A stretch of 64,000 nucleotides of DNA, from positions 21,165 through 85,164 of the forward strand of contig NZ_JACIDH010000015.1 of assembly GCF_014196255.1 (NCBI RefSeq), given 5' to 3'. The stretch is from Sphingomonas pseudosanguinis. Lineage in GTDB: Bacteria; Pseudomonadota; Alphaproteobacteria; Sphingomonadales; Sphingomonadaceae. A program made the translations under genes and the position numbers. The notes below the pieces were generated by a model that was not told where the DNA came from, searched no databases, and saw nothing but the letters and a program-made list of their open reading frames with translations. How positions within the stretch are numbered: the first letter of the stretch is position 1; each line of letters opens with the position of its first letter. Of this stretch, positions 34,555 through 44,222 are shown piece after piece.

Positions 34555-35840
34555 GCGGGTTTGCGCACCAGGGTCCAGAGGAGAATGGCACCGGCCAGAT
34601 CGAGCAGGCCGAGCAGGATGAAGAAGGGTTGGTAGCCGACCTGATCGACCAGCGATCCCAGGGTCAGCGTGAACAGCAGCACGCCCAGATTGGCGGCGGT
34701 GCCCGACACGCCCGTCGCGGTCGCGACCTGATCCTGTGGGAACAGGTCCGAACACAGGGTGATGACGGTCACCGACAGCGTCTGATGCGCGAACCCGCCG
34801 AGGCAAAGCAGCGCGACCGCCGCGACCGGGCTGTCGACGCTGCCGACGAACATCATGCTCGTCATCAGCACCGCGCCCAGCGTGAAGGCGCCGCGCCGCG
34901 CATCGATCAGTTTGACCCCGCGCCGCTGGAGAAAGGCGACCACGGCCGGCCCGAACAGGCAACCCAGATCGGCGGCCAGGAACGGCAACCAGGCGAACAG
35001 CGCGATCTGGGTCAGGTCGAAATGCCGCGCCTGGACGAGATAGAGCGGCATCCAGAGCGACAACATGCCCCAGACCGGATCGGCCAGGAAGCGTGCGGCC
35101 GCGATCGCCCAGAGGTTGCGCCGGCGCAGCAGTTCGCCCAGCGGTGGGCGGCGGCGGTGCTTGGCGAGACTCGCCTCCTGCCCCTCGACGATCAGCGCGC
35201 GCTCGCGGGCCGATAGTCTGGGGTGGCGCGCCGGGGTCGCATACCAGAACAGCCAGGCGACCACCCAGAGCAGCCCCAAACCACCTGCCACGAAAAACGC
35301 CGCCCGCCAGCTGTGATAGAAGACCGCCCAGGCGACGAGCGGCGGCGCGAAGACGGCGCCGAAGGATGCGCCGATCTGATAGATGCCGCCGGCCACCCCG
35401 CGCTCGCGCGCCGGAAACCATTCGGCGACGACCTTCATCCCCGCCGGCTGTGCCGATCCCTCGACCAGCCCCAGCGCGCCGCGCAAGCCGGCGAAACCCA
35501 GCCAGCCATTGGCAAAACCATGCCCCAGTGTGATCAGCGACCACACCGCGACGAACAGGCTGAACCCGATCTTCAAGCCGATCAGGTCGAGCAGATAGCC
35601 CGCCACCGGCTGGAACATGATGCCGAACTGAAAGGCACCGGTGATCCAGCTATATTGCGCAGACGAGATATGCTGCTCGGCCATGATCGCCGGAGCCGCG
35701 ACGCCCAGGATGCTGCGCGTCAGATAGTTGATGACCATCGCGACGACGAACAAGGCGATGATGGTCCAGCGGATATAGGGGAACGGCCGTCCCCGCCCGC
35801 CCCCGTCGATTGCGTCGTGACGCACCGCGTCTCCCTTCAT
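34551..35840 (-). CDS. MFS sugar/uronate permease
   Basis: 429 residues, twelve membrane helices, start WTIIALFVVAMVINYLTRSILGVAAPAIM. It belongs to the same anion:cation symporter branch as the permease at 22254. It is translationally coupled to the GH43 gene downstream and divergent, across 92 bases, from the LacI regulator at 35933. Oligosaccharide or pentose import into the cytosol for the GH43 enzyme is the likely role. Substrate not determined. Confidence 0.88.
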   Translation of the reverse strand: MKGDAVRHDAIDGGGRGRPFPYIRWTIIALFVVAMVINYLTRSILGVAAPAIMAEQHISSAQYSWITGAFQFGIMFQPVAGYLLDLIGLKIGFSLFVAVWSLITLGHGFANGWLGFAGLRGALGLVEGSAQPAGMKVVAEWFPARERGVAGGIYQIGASFGAVFAPPLVAWAVFYHSWRAAFFVAGGLGLLWVVAWLFWYATPARHPRLSARERALIVEGQEASLAKHRRRPPLGELLRRRNLWAIAAARFLADPVWGMLSLWMPLYLVQARHFDLTQIALFAWLPFLAADLGCLFGPAVVAFLQRRGVKLIDARRGAFTLGAVLMTSMMFVGSVDSPVAAVALLCLGGFAHQTLSVTVITLCSDLFPQDQVATATGVSGTAANLGVLLFTLTLGSLVDQVGYQPFFILLGLLDLAGAILLWTLVRKPA

Positions 35841-35932
35841 GATTGGCCGACCGGCATTGACGCCCCCCGCCGGAGCGAGGCAGGGCGTAAAGCGACCACC
35901 GGGCCGATGCCCGACGACAGGACGGAACGGGA

Positions 35933-36964
35933 TTGACCGGCAGACAGAGACGCCCGCGCGGCGTCACGATCATCGATGTCGCCAAGCAGGCGGGCGTGTC
36001 GCCGATGACCGTGTCGCGCGTCATCAACGGCGATGCCGGCGTTCGCGACGAGGTGCGCGCGCATGTCCGCGAGGTGATCGCGACGCTGAACTACACCCCC
36101 AACATGATGGCGCGCAGCCTGGTGACCTCGCGCGAGATCCGGATCGGCGTCATCTACTCCAATCCCAGCGCGGCCTTCATGAGCGAGCTGCTGGTCGGCG
36201 TGTTCGAGGAAGCCTCGACCCGCGCGGCTCAGCTGTTCCTGCTGAAGGGCGAACAAGGCCGCCCGCCGACGCGCGACGCCATCGAAGGGCTGATCGCGCA
36301 GCGGATCGCGGGCGTGCTGCTCGCCCCGCCCCTGGGCGAGGCGAAAGCGGTGCGCGCGATATTGCAGGAGGCGGGGCTGCCCGTCGCGGTGATCGGCGGC
36401 GTCGTACCCGATGCGGTGTGCGTCGGCATCGACAATGAGCGTGCCGCCTTCGACATGACCCGGCACCTGATCGCGCTGGGCCACCGGCGGCTGGGCTTCG
36501 TGCTGGGGAACCCCGACCAGTCGGCCAGCATCGCACGCCTCGCCGGTTTCCGCGCGGCGGTCGATGCGGCGGGCGGCGGGATCGAGACGCAGGTCGTGCA
36601 CGGCGATTACAGCTATGCCTCGGGGCTGATCGCCGGCGAGGAACTGCTGGGCAGCGCACATCCGCCGACCGCCATCTTCGCCAGCAACGACGACATGGCC
36701 GCCGCGATCGTCTCGGTCGCGCATCGCCGCCATCTGGACGTGCCGGCCGACCTGACGGTGGCGGGCTTCGACGACAGCACGGCGGCGACGACGCTCTGGC
36801 CGCCGCTGACGACCATCCACCAGCCCGTCCGCGCACTGGCGACCGAGGCGTTGCAGCGGCTGATCCAGGACATTCGCGGTGGCACGGCGGGTGACGGTCA
36901 GCCGCGCATCACCATCCTCGACCATCAATTGATCGAACGCGACTCCACCGCGCCGCCGCGATGA
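35933..36964 (+). CDS. LacI-family transcriptional regulator
   Basis: 343 residues. Helix-turn-helix VTIIDVAKQAGVSPMTVSRV near the N-terminus, hinge NYTPNMMARSL, then a periplasmic-binding-protein-like effector domain (IRIGVIYSN, IFASNDDMAAAIV). The likely start is TTG at 35933; no in-frame ATG exists before the helix-turn-helix. It is divergent from the MFS-GH43 operon. A perfect LacI-type palindrome lies before the TonB receptor gene at 41082 and a near copy at 27351, so it plausibly controls those genes in response to a xylan breakdown product. Confidence 0.9.
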   Translation: MTGRQRRPRGVTIIDVAKQAGVSPMTVSRVINGDAGVRDEVRAHVREVIATLNYTPNMMARSLVTSREIRIGVIYSNPSAAFMSELLVGVFEEASTRAAQLFLLKGEQGRPPTRDAIEGLIAQRIAGVLLAPPLGEAKAVRAILQEAGLPVAVIGGVVPDAVCVGIDNERAAFDMTRHLIALGHRRLGFVLGNPDQSASIARLAGFRAAVDAAGGGIETQVVHGDYSYASGLIAGEELLGSAHPPTAIFASNDDMAAAIVSVAHRRHLDVPADLTVAGFDDSTAATTLWPPLTTIHQPVRALATEALQRLIQDIRGGTAGDGQPRITILDHQLIERDSTAPPR

Positions 36965-37087
36965 CGCAGGGGAATTACCTGCCATGGAGCGGGCCACCGC
37001 CTGCGACGACATCGCTCCACCATGTCGCGCGTGGCCCCCTTCCCCGTTCGGGTGAGGCAAAGTCGGCATGACCAACGCCGTCAATCT

Positions 37088-38089
37088 CTATCGCCCCGGC
37101 GCCGTCACACCGGCCTGGGTCTGAACCACCGGCTTCATCGTACCGTCGGCATTGTAATAGAGCCGCTCGACCGTGACGGCACGCCGACCGATCGCACCGC
37201 TCTGGTCGCCGATCGCCAGCGTCGCGTTATGCAGGAAGAGATAGGACTTGCCCTTGAACTCGGCGATGCCGGGATGGATGGTGAAGCTGTACTTGCCCGA
37301 TCCCGTCAACAACCCACGATAGGTCCATGGCCCCTTCAGCGACGGCGCGGTGGCGTAGGAGATATGCTCGTCCCGCTGCGTCGTCCGGTCGAGCGAGGCA
37401 TAGGTCAGGTAATAGAGGTTGCCGCGCTTGTGCAGCCACGGCCCCTCCTCGAAATGGGGCGGCGTGATCTCGGTGATCGGGCCATCGATCTCGATCATGT
37501 TGGGCTTCAGCTTCGCGATATAGCATTGCCGGTTGCCCCACGCGATCCAGGTCGTGCCGTCGTCATCGGTCAACACGGTCGGGTCGATGTCTTCCCAGCT
37601 ATGCGTGCCTTTGGGCGTCATCTCGTTGGTGATCAGCGCCGAACCCTTGGCATCGACGAAGGGGCCGGTCGGCGTGTCGGAGACCGCGACCGCGATCGCC
37701 TTGCCGGGATGGGTCTTGTCATGCTCGACGGCCGCGTAGAACCAGTATTTGCCGTTCTTGTAGATCGTCTGGCTGGCCCAGGCGTCCTGCTTGGCCCATT
37801 TGAAATCGCGCACGTTCATGATCGGCCCGTGCGGAGTCCAGGTCTTCATGTCGGTGGTCGAATAGACGAGCCACTCCTTCATGTTGAACATCTCGTCCCG
37901 CTGCGCCTCGTCATGCCCGACATAGAGGTACAGGCGGTCGCCCACGACCAGCGGCGCGGGGTCGGCCGTGAACTTGTCGCGGATGATCGGGTTGCTTCCC
38001 GGCCGATCCGCCGGCGCACCGGCACCGGACATGGCGGTGCCCGGCAAAGCGAGGAGCAGTAACGAAGCGATCATCCGCGACAGGGCCAT
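37088..38089 (-). CDS. Secreted GH43 glycosidase
   Basis: 333 residues with a signal peptide (MIASLLLLALPGTAMSGAGA). The propeller carries D43 in FTADPAPLVVGDRLYLY, an Asp in WEDIDPTVLTDDDGTTWIAWG and the acid Glu in HFEEGPWLHKRG. There is no C-terminal sandwich, so it belongs to a shorter GH43 subgroup, with arabinofuranosidase or xylosidase activity. It acts in the periplasm on fragments imported by the TonB receptor encoded 11 bases upstream on the same strand (38101-41082); the two form an operon. Confidence 0.9.
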   Translation of the reverse strand: MALSRMIASLLLLALPGTAMSGAGAPADRPGSNPIIRDKFTADPAPLVVGDRLYLYVGHDEAQRDEMFNMKEWLVYSTTDMKTWTPHGPIMNVRDFKWAKQDAWASQTIYKNGKYWFYAAVEHDKTHPGKAIAVAVSDTPTGPFVDAKGSALITNEMTPKGTHSWEDIDPTVLTDDDGTTWIAWGNRQCYIAKLKPNMIEIDGPITEITPPHFEEGPWLHKRGNLYYLTYASLDRTTQRDEHISYATAPSLKGPWTYRGLLTGSGKYSFTIHPGIAEFKGKSYLFLHNATLAIGDQSGAIGRRAVTVERLYYNADGTMKPVVQTQAGVTAPGR

Positions 38090-38100
38090 GGGCTGTTCCT

Positions 38101-41082
38101 TTAGAAGCTGAACCGCACGCCGGCGCGGAACACGCGTCCGAGCACGTCGTACAGCGCCGGGTTCACGAAATAGGGCGAACGAGCGGGATCACGGTTGAAG
38201 ACATTGTCGACCTTGAAATAGGTCGTGACCGCCGGCGTGATGTTATAGGTGCCGCCGACGTCGAAATAAAAGGCGCCGGGGATGAAATTATTGTCGATCG
38301 TCGGCCGGTTGGCGGTCGAGCCGGGGCAGCCGGTGGTGCACTCGATATACTGGTTGCCGAGGTTGCCGTCGCTGAACCAGCGTTCCTGCAACAACAGCGA
38401 GAAGTCGTCGGTGGCATAGGTCTGTACCGCCAGCCACTTCCACTTGGGCGTATTGCCGATGTTCACCCCCGCCGAGTCGTTGGGGATGGTGCCCGGCAGG
38501 CCAGTGTCGGTGATGAACCGCCGGATATTGGTCGCCAGCGCGCGCAGCGTCAGGCTGCCCGGCAGGCCCAGCGGACGCTGCCAGCGATAGCTCGCCTCGA
38601 TGTCGAAACCATCGGTCAGGATCGACGCCAAATTGAACGACTGGACGTTGATGAAGTTGGGCCCGTTGGGGTTGTTCAGGTTGAACACGCCGCACGTCTC
38701 CGGTGCGATGTTCAGGAAGCACAGGTTCACGATGTCCTGCGCGCCCAGGCTGGAGATCACGTCGGTGATCTTGATCTTGTAATAGTCGACCGACAGGCTG
38801 AGGCCTGGGATCGCCTGCGAATTGGAGAAGGCGATGCCCAGCGTGGTGTTGCGCGCGATCTCGGGCGTCAGGTTGACGTTGCCGATGGTGTTCTGGAGCG
38901 CGAGCACATTGACGTTGTTGAACGGATCGAAAAAGCCCGGCAGCGTCGTCGTGACGGGTGCAGCGAACAGTTCGGACAGGTTGGGCGCACGCACGTCGCG
39001 TGAGGTCACGCCGCGAATGCGCAGGCCATCGACCGGCAGGTCCCAGGTTCCGCCCAGCTTCCACGCCCAGACCGTGCCCGAGGTACTATAATCGGTGACG
39101 CGCGCCGCGCCGGTGATGTTGGCCCGGCCGCCTGCGTCCGAATTGATGATCGGCAGGTCGGCCTCCAGGAACGCCTCCTTGACGCTATAGGCGCCGCTGC
39201 CGTTCTTATAGTTGCCGGCATACCAGTTATTGCCGTCCGCCAGCAGCACCGGGTCGGCCGGATAGGCGCCATTGGCCGGGCTGTTGGCGAAACCCGCGCC
39301 ATACGGGTCGGCGCGCACGCGGTAGAATTCGTGGCGGAACTCGCCGCCGAACGCCACCGACACCGGCCCCGCCCAGGACGAGAAGGGCGAGCCGGAGAAG
39401 TTCAGGCTGATCACGTCCTGCGTCTGGCGGGTGCGCTGATAGGCGCCGTTCTGCGGAATGATGTAGTTGAGCGCCGCCGCCGAAGGATTGCCGCCGAAGA
39501 TGTTGAGCGGCTGACACCCATTGGCGCGCGCCGTCGCATCGGCACAGACGATCGCGCCGTTCAGCGTGGTCGCGTTGATCGCCTGGTTGAAGCGGCGGGA
39601 CAGCATGATGTTGCTGACATCGACATCGGTATAGTTGGTCCCGTGCTCATAATACATGTCGTAGGACCAGTCGGACCCGGCGACCGACTCGCGCCCCTTG
39701 GCACCCGCGACGAAGCGGAACTGACGGCGATCGGTATAGACCTGCGTATTGCCGAGCGCGGCATTGCTGGTGCCATACTGGAAATTGGTGATGCCCGCCG
39801 TGGTGCACGCCGCCTTGATCAGCGCAGGCACGAAGGGATTGGCGCACTGGATGGTCAAATTGGGGCGGTTCATGCCGCCGACCGGCTGGTTGTTGGTCTT
39901 CACCTGGCCGATATTGACCGTGCCATAGATTTCGCCATTGGGCGCGAAGTCATAGCCGATACGGCCATAGCTGTTCACCCGCTGGATCTTCGACTGGAGC
40001 GAGCGGCCCGCATCGACATTGCCCGACAGATCGCCGCCCAGGCAGAAGCCGGGGAAACAGCCGCGAACATTGCCCGCCGCATCGCGCGCCGGCACCCCGC
40101 CCGATCCGTACTGGAACTGGAACGGATTGCCCGCCTGGTCGAAGGCGATGCCCTGCAGCGGCCCGGCCGTGATCAGGCCGTATTTGGTGTAGTTATAGGG
40201 CTGCGCATAGTCGCGGAACAGATATTGCGGCGTACCGTCGTTCAGGACGTTGCGGTTGATCAGCGTCGACTGACGGAACCAGTCGCGCCCGCCCGCCAGC
40301 GCGGTGCCGAACTCGCCGCCGCCGACGCCGTCCTCATGCGCGTACTCGGTGCTGGCGATCACATGCAGGCTGTCGTTCAACAGGCTGGTGCCGCCCGCCA
40401 GCTGGATCAGCACCTGCTCATTGTCGCCATAGGTGGTCAGGCCGCCCTGGACATTGCCCTTGATCCCCTTGAACCGGGTATCGGTGATGAAGTTGACGAC
40501 ACCGCCGACCGCGTCCGAGCCATAGGAGGCCGAGGCGCCGCCATTGACGACATCGACCCGCTTGATCAGCAGCTGCGGAAACAGGCTGATGTCGGGCACG
40601 CCGGTCACGTTCGCGCCGACGACGCGCTGCCCGTCGAGCAGCGTCAGGGTGCGGATCGCGCCGACGCCGCGCAGCGAGAAGGAGCTCAGGCCCTGCTGCC
40701 CGCTCGACGTGCTGAAGGTGTTGACCGAGGTGCCGGTCGAGCCCTGAAGCGAGGGAAGCTGCGCGACCGTCGTGAATATATTGGGCTGCGTGTTCTGCTG
40801 AATCTGCTCCTCGCCGATCACCGTCGTCGGGGTCGGTGCGGTAAAGCCACCTGTGGTGATGCGCGATCCGGTGACGATGATGTCGCGGCTGTCCGCCTCA
40901 CCTTCCTGTGTCGCGGGGCTCGCGGTCACGGCCGCCTGATCGGCGGGCGTCTCCTGCGGCGACGTCGCCGTCTGCGCCCAGCTTGGCGTGGCCATGATAC
41001 AGGCCGCGATCACCGCCAGGCTGGCCGGCGCCATCATCGACCGACGCAGGCGCCGCGCGCCCGATCCCATCCTCGTCATCAT
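38101..41082 (-). CDS. TonB-dependent outer-membrane receptor (oligosaccharide/siderophore-like)
   Basis: 993 residues. Signal peptide ending TPSWA-QTA, DIIVTGSRI as TonB box region, and a plug with FSLRGVGAIRTLTLLDGQRVV and VDVVNGGASASYGSDAVGGVVNFIT. The barrel ends RAGVRFSF. Several ATGs cluster at the start (41082, 41079, 41070). AGGGAGAGG abuts the first, so the second or third may be used. A perfect 16-base LacI palindrome sits 26 bases upstream. Operon with the GH43 gene at 37088. Import of xylan- or arabinan-derived oligosaccharides is the best guess. Confidence 0.92.
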   Translation of the reverse strand: MMTRMGSGARRLRRSMMAPASLAVIAACIMATPSWAQTATSPQETPADQAAVTASPATQEGEADSRDIIVTGSRITTGGFTAPTPTTVIGEEQIQQNTQPNIFTTVAQLPSLQGSTGTSVNTFSTSSGQQGLSSFSLRGVGAIRTLTLLDGQRVVGANVTGVPDISLFPQLLIKRVDVVNGGASASYGSDAVGGVVNFITDTRFKGIKGNVQGGLTTYGDNEQVLIQLAGGTSLLNDSLHVIASTEYAHEDGVGGGEFGTALAGGRDWFRQSTLINRNVLNDGTPQYLFRDYAQPYNYTKYGLITAGPLQGIAFDQAGNPFQFQYGSGGVPARDAAGNVRGCFPGFCLGGDLSGNVDAGRSLQSKIQRVNSYGRIGYDFAPNGEIYGTVNIGQVKTNNQPVGGMNRPNLTIQCANPFVPALIKAACTTAGITNFQYGTSNAALGNTQVYTDRRQFRFVAGAKGRESVAGSDWSYDMYYEHGTNYTDVDVSNIMLSRRFNQAINATTLNGAIVCADATARANGCQPLNIFGGNPSAAALNYIIPQNGAYQRTRQTQDVISLNFSGSPFSSWAGPVSVAFGGEFRHEFYRVRADPYGAGFANSPANGAYPADPVLLADGNNWYAGNYKNGSGAYSVKEAFLEADLPIINSDAGGRANITGAARVTDYSTSGTVWAWKLGGTWDLPVDGLRIRGVTSRDVRAPNLSELFAAPVTTTLPGFFDPFNNVNVLALQNTIGNVNLTPEIARNTTLGIAFSNSQAIPGLSLSVDYYKIKITDVISSLGAQDIVNLCFLNIAPETCGVFNLNNPNGPNFINVQSFNLASILTDGFDIEASYRWQRPLGLPGSLTLRALATNIRRFITDTGLPGTIPNDSAGVNIGNTPKWKWLAVQTYATDDFSLLLQERWFSDGNLGNQYIECTTGCPGSTANRPTIDNNFIPGAFYFDVGGTYNITPAVTTYFKVDNVFNRDPARSPYFVNPALYDVLGRVFRAGVRFSF

Positions 41083-41107
41083 CCTCTCCCTGCCCGTCCC
41101 GTTATAT

Positions 41108-41123
41108 CTGGTAACGTTACCAG
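41108..41123. promoter_or_regulatory. LacI-type operator palindrome
   Basis: CTGGTAACGTTACCAG is a perfect 16-base palindrome with a central CG step, the usual layout for LacI-family operators. It lies 26 bases upstream of the TonB receptor ATG. The LacI gene at 35933 is the only such regulator in the window. Confidence 0.75.
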
Positions 41124-41330
41124 TATCCTTGTCCGATTTGGAACGGATGTCAATGCTCTGACATTTCAGGAGGTTGTCGGGTTCGTCTTGACCGAGATCA
41201 CGTGCGCCTCGGGGTTCAAATGTCGCTTAGAGGATCAGCCAGAAGCGTCACCCATGATATTGCTATCGAACGGAAATTTTCGATCGGGGCCGCAGGTGGC
41301 GATCGATGCCCCCTGCGGCCGATCGGCCCG

Positions 41331-42635
41331 TCACACCGCAACCGTCTGCGGCACATGCCCATCCCGACCAAAAATGCGCAGATAGCGCTCGATCTCGGAT
41401 GGCTCGCCGGTCGCCTTTGCCGGATTGTCCGACAGCTTGACCGCGGGCCGGCCATTGGCGCTGGTGACCTTGGCCACCAGCGAGATCGGCTCCAGCCCTT
41501 GCCCGCCCGCCGGGTCGCATCCCCGGAAGTCATTGGTCAGGTTCGTCCCCCAGCCAAAGCTCATCCGCACCCGGCCATGGAAATGACGATAGGTCGCCTC
41601 GATGCTGTCGACGTCCATGCCGTCGGAGAAGATCAGCAGCTTGCCACGCGGATCGCGGCCATGCGCCTGCCACCAGGCCATGATCTGCTCGCCCCCTTCG
41701 ATCGGCGGCATCGAATCGGGGCGAAAACCGGTCCAGTCGGCGAGCCAGTCGGGGGCATTGCGCAGGAAGCTCGTGGTGCCGAAGGCATCAGGAAGGGCGA
41801 TCAGCAGATTGCCGTCATAATGCGCCTGCCACTCCTCCAGCACTCGATAGGGCGCGGCGGCGACCCCGGCATCGTCCTGCGCCAGTGCGGCCAGCACCAT
41901 CGGCAGCTCATGCGCGTTGGTGCCGATCGCCTCCAGATCATTGTCCATCGCCAGCAGGACGTTGGAACTGCCGATGAAACGATGGCCCAGCCCCTCCTTC
42001 AACGCCTCGACGCACCAGCGCTGCCACAGAAAGCCATGCCGCCGCCGGGTGCCGAAATCGGAAATGACGAGGTCGGGCAACTGCCGCAGTCGCTCGACCT
42101 TCTCCCACAGCTTCGTCTTGGCGCGGGCATAGAGAATGTCGAGCTCGAACCGCCCCCGCCGCTTCAGCGCGGCGCGCGAGCGGAGTTCGTTGACGATCGC
42201 CAGCGCGGGGATTTCCCACATGGTGGTGTGGGTCCAGGGACCATCGAAATGCAGCTCGAACTGGCCGTCGACGGTCCGCAACTCATAGTCGGGAAGCTGG
42301 AAATCGGCGAGCCACTGGATGAAATCGGGCGCGAACATGCGCCGCTTGCCGTAGAAGCTGTTACCCGCCAGCCAGATCAGTTCTTTCTTGCTGAAGCGCA
42401 CGGTCCGCGCATGATCCAGCTGCTCGCGCAATTCGGTTTCGTCGATCACCTCGGCCAGTCGCACGCCACGGCTGCGATTGATCAGCGAGAAGGTTGCCTG
42501 CACGTCCGGATGGCGATGCCGGATCATCTGCAGCATCAGCAGCTTGTAGAAATCGGTATCGAGCAGGCTGCGCACGACCGGGTCGAGCCGCCAGCCATGA
42601 TTATAGACGCGCGTGGCGATGTCGGTAACGGGCAT
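41331..42635 (-). CDS. pncB: Nicotinate phosphoribosyltransferase
   Basis: 434 residues. Conserved stretches of the NAPRTase family: [81 protein letters not shown] and [33 protein letters not shown]. It joins nicotinate to PRPP in NAD salvage. It lies 78 bases downstream of the NrtR-type regulator on the same strand, and divergent pncA completes the pathway. Length is normal. Confidence 0.96.
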   Translation of the reverse strand: MPVTDIATRVYNHGWRLDPVVRSLLDTDFYKLLMLQMIRHRHPDVQATFSLINRSRGVRLAEVIDETELREQLDHARTVRFSKKELIWLAGNSFYGKRRMFAPDFIQWLADFQLPDYELRTVDGQFELHFDGPWTHTTMWEIPALAIVNELRSRAALKRRGRFELDILYARAKTKLWEKVERLRQLPDLVISDFGTRRRHGFLWQRWCVEALKEGLGHRFIGSSNVLLAMDNDLEAIGTNAHELPMVLAALAQDDAGVAAAPYRVLEEWQAHYDGNLLIALPDAFGTTSFLRNAPDWLADWTGFRPDSMPPIEGGEQIMAWWQAHGRDPRGKLLIFSDGMDVDSIEATYRHFHGRVRMSFGWGTNLTNDFRGCDPAGGQGLEPISLVAKVTSANGRPAVKLSDNPAKATGEPSEIERYLRIFGRDGHVPQTVAV

Positions 42636-42713
42636 GTTCGGTCCTTTATCGGCTGGCTTGGCAGGGAAACGGCGAAGGCGGGCGCCGTGTTTCGGACGCT
42701 GAGCGGGGATGGG

Positions 42714-43442
42714 TCATCGAGCGTCACGCTTTGGGATATGGGCGCGGTACAGCTCGGCCGGACGAAACGATGCGCCGGTTTCGCGCTCACCCGTCGCCTC
42801 GAGCCAGCCGCGATCCAGCATGCGTCGGCGAAAGGCGGGTTTGTTGAGACGCTGCCCGAGGATTGCTTCGTAAACCTCTTGTAGCATTCGCAAAGTGAAC
42901 CGTTCCGGCAACAGCGCGAAAGCAACATGCGAATAGTCGAGCTTGCCGCGCAACCGCTCCAGTGCGAGCGCGATCATCGCGTCATGATCGAAGGCCAGGG
43001 TCACGGGGCCATCGCCATCGATCCGCGCCTCGACTCCGCCTCCTGACGGCGACACGCCAAGCGACGCCAGCGTCAGTTCCGGCGCATGGCGAAGCGCGGC
43101 CCGGAAGCGCTCGACGGGCAACAGCGCGAAATAGGCGACGCTGATCACCCGCATGCGCGGATCGCGCTGCACGGCGCCGAAGGTGTAGAGCTGCTCGATA
43201 TAGGCGTCGGTCAGATGCGCTTTGTCATGCAGGATGCGGCGCGCGGCGGCGTCCAGGCTCTCGTCCATCCCCACGAAACCACCCGGCAAGGCCCAATGGC
43301 CGGCAAAGGGATGCTGACCGCGTTCGGCCAGCAGCACTGCCGGCGCGCCATCGACGACGCTCATCAGGATCAGATCGACCGTGACCGATGGCCGGTCATA
43401 GGCGTTGGCGTCATATCGCTCCAGATAGGCACGTTCGTCCAT
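42714..43442 (-). CDS. nrtR: NrtR-type Nudix-like NAD regulator
   Basis: 242 residues: a Nudix fold (about 20-150) followed by a winged helix (FTLRMLQEVYEAILGQRLNKPAFRRRML). In the Nudix box the first Gly and Glu are kept (G55, E61). The catalytic R-E-x-x-E-E block reads R69-I-L-H-D-K, so the metal-binding glutamates are lost. That is the pattern of NrtR regulators, which bind ADP-ribose and repress NAD synthesis genes instead of hydrolysing. It forms an operon with pncB and is divergent from pncA. Confidence 0.9.
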   Translation of the reverse strand: MDERAYLERYDANAYDRPSVTVDLILMSVVDGAPAVLLAERGQHPFAGHWALPGGFVGMDESLDAAARRILHDKAHLTDAYIEQLYTFGAVQRDPRMRVISVAYFALLPVERFRAALRHAPELTLASLGVSPSGGGVEARIDGDGPVTLAFDHDAMIALALERLRGKLDYSHVAFALLPERFTLRMLQEVYEAILGQRLNKPAFRRRMLDRGWLEATGERETGASFRPAELYRAHIPKRDAR

Positions 43443-43516
43443 GACCCTACCTTATATCCATCTTGCACTTTACTTATGAGCGTCGCGGACATATGTCAAA
43501 TTCGAGGAGAAGGTCG

Positions 43517-44134
43517 ATGAAGCGCTTCGTCATCGTGGTGGATATGCAGCATGACTTTGTAGCGGCCGATGGCGCCCTGCCCGTGCCGGATGCCGAGGCC
43601 ATCGTGGCGCCCGTGCGCGAGTGGCTGACCGGTCTGTCCGCCAGCAATACCGCCGGCGTGTTGTTCACGCGCGATACCCATATACCGGAAATCTATGCTG
43701 GATCGGCCGAGGCACAGCAGTTTCCCCTTCACTGCGTGAAGGATGGCCCCGGCTGGGCACTGACGATCGACCCGGCCGTGGTCGATGCGGAAATTCCGAC
43801 ATACACGCTGGAAAAGAGCGTCTTCGACATGTGGGAGGAGCCCGGCCTCGTCTTGGCGCCATGCGATGGCGGCGCGTCGATCGAACGCGAGGCCTTCTTC
43901 GCCAGCCTGCGGGCCGGGGGTATCGACGATGTGACGGTCGTCGGTGTCGCGGCGGATTATTGCGTTCGTTGGGCGGTGGAAGGGCTGATGGCACGCGGCT
44001 TCCGCATATCCGTCATCCCCGCCCTGACGCGCGGCATCGTCCGCTCGGCCGAAACGGTGGCGGCGGAGGAGTGGCAGGGCCGGCTTGTGATGCTCGTCCA
44101 GGACGAAGCCCCGCTCGAAACACCAGCCCCTTGA
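43517..44134 (+). CDS. pncA: Nicotinamidase
   Basis: 205 residues of the isochorismatase-like hydrolase fold. The triad is D9 (VIVVDMQHDF), K100 (TLEKSVFD) and C149 (AADYCVRWA). Metal ligands D53, H55, E65 and H72 match the Asp-His-Glu-His spacing of the Streptococcus pneumoniae type. It converts nicotinamide to nicotinate for PncB. Start ATG 43517 follows GAGGAGAAGG; the upstream open frame lacks support. The 74-base divergent region to nrtR should hold the NrtR operator, though no clear palindrome stands out. Confidence 0.95.
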   Translation: MKRFVIVVDMQHDFVAADGALPVPDAEAIVAPVREWLTGLSASNTAGVLFTRDTHIPEIYAGSAEAQQFPLHCVKDGPGWALTIDPAVVDAEIPTYTLEKSVFDMWEEPGLVLAPCDGGASIEREAFFASLRAGGIDDVTVVGVAADYCVRWAVEGLMARGFRISVIPALTRGIVRSAETVAAEEWQGRLVMLVQDEAPLETPAP

Positions 44135-44189
44135 GACTAGCGAGCGGCTCGCTGCCAAGCCTGAGCCTGGAGGCCCGTCTCCGAGCGTC

Positions 44190-44214
44190 GGGGCCGGACG
44201 TCGTATCCGGCCCC
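44190..44214. terminator. Bidirectional hairpin after pncA
   Basis: Perfect nine-base stem GGGGCCGGA/TCCGGCCCC with a 7-base loop, in the gap between the convergent stops of pncA (44134) and the TonB receptor gene (44223). No T run. Confidence 0.65.
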
Positions 44215-44222
44215 AGGATGCC

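Noticed and set aside
39331..41385. 684-codon plus-strand open frame opposite the TonB receptor
   Set aside because: Arg/Gly/Ala-rich sequence without motifs; antisense shadow of a recognised receptor.
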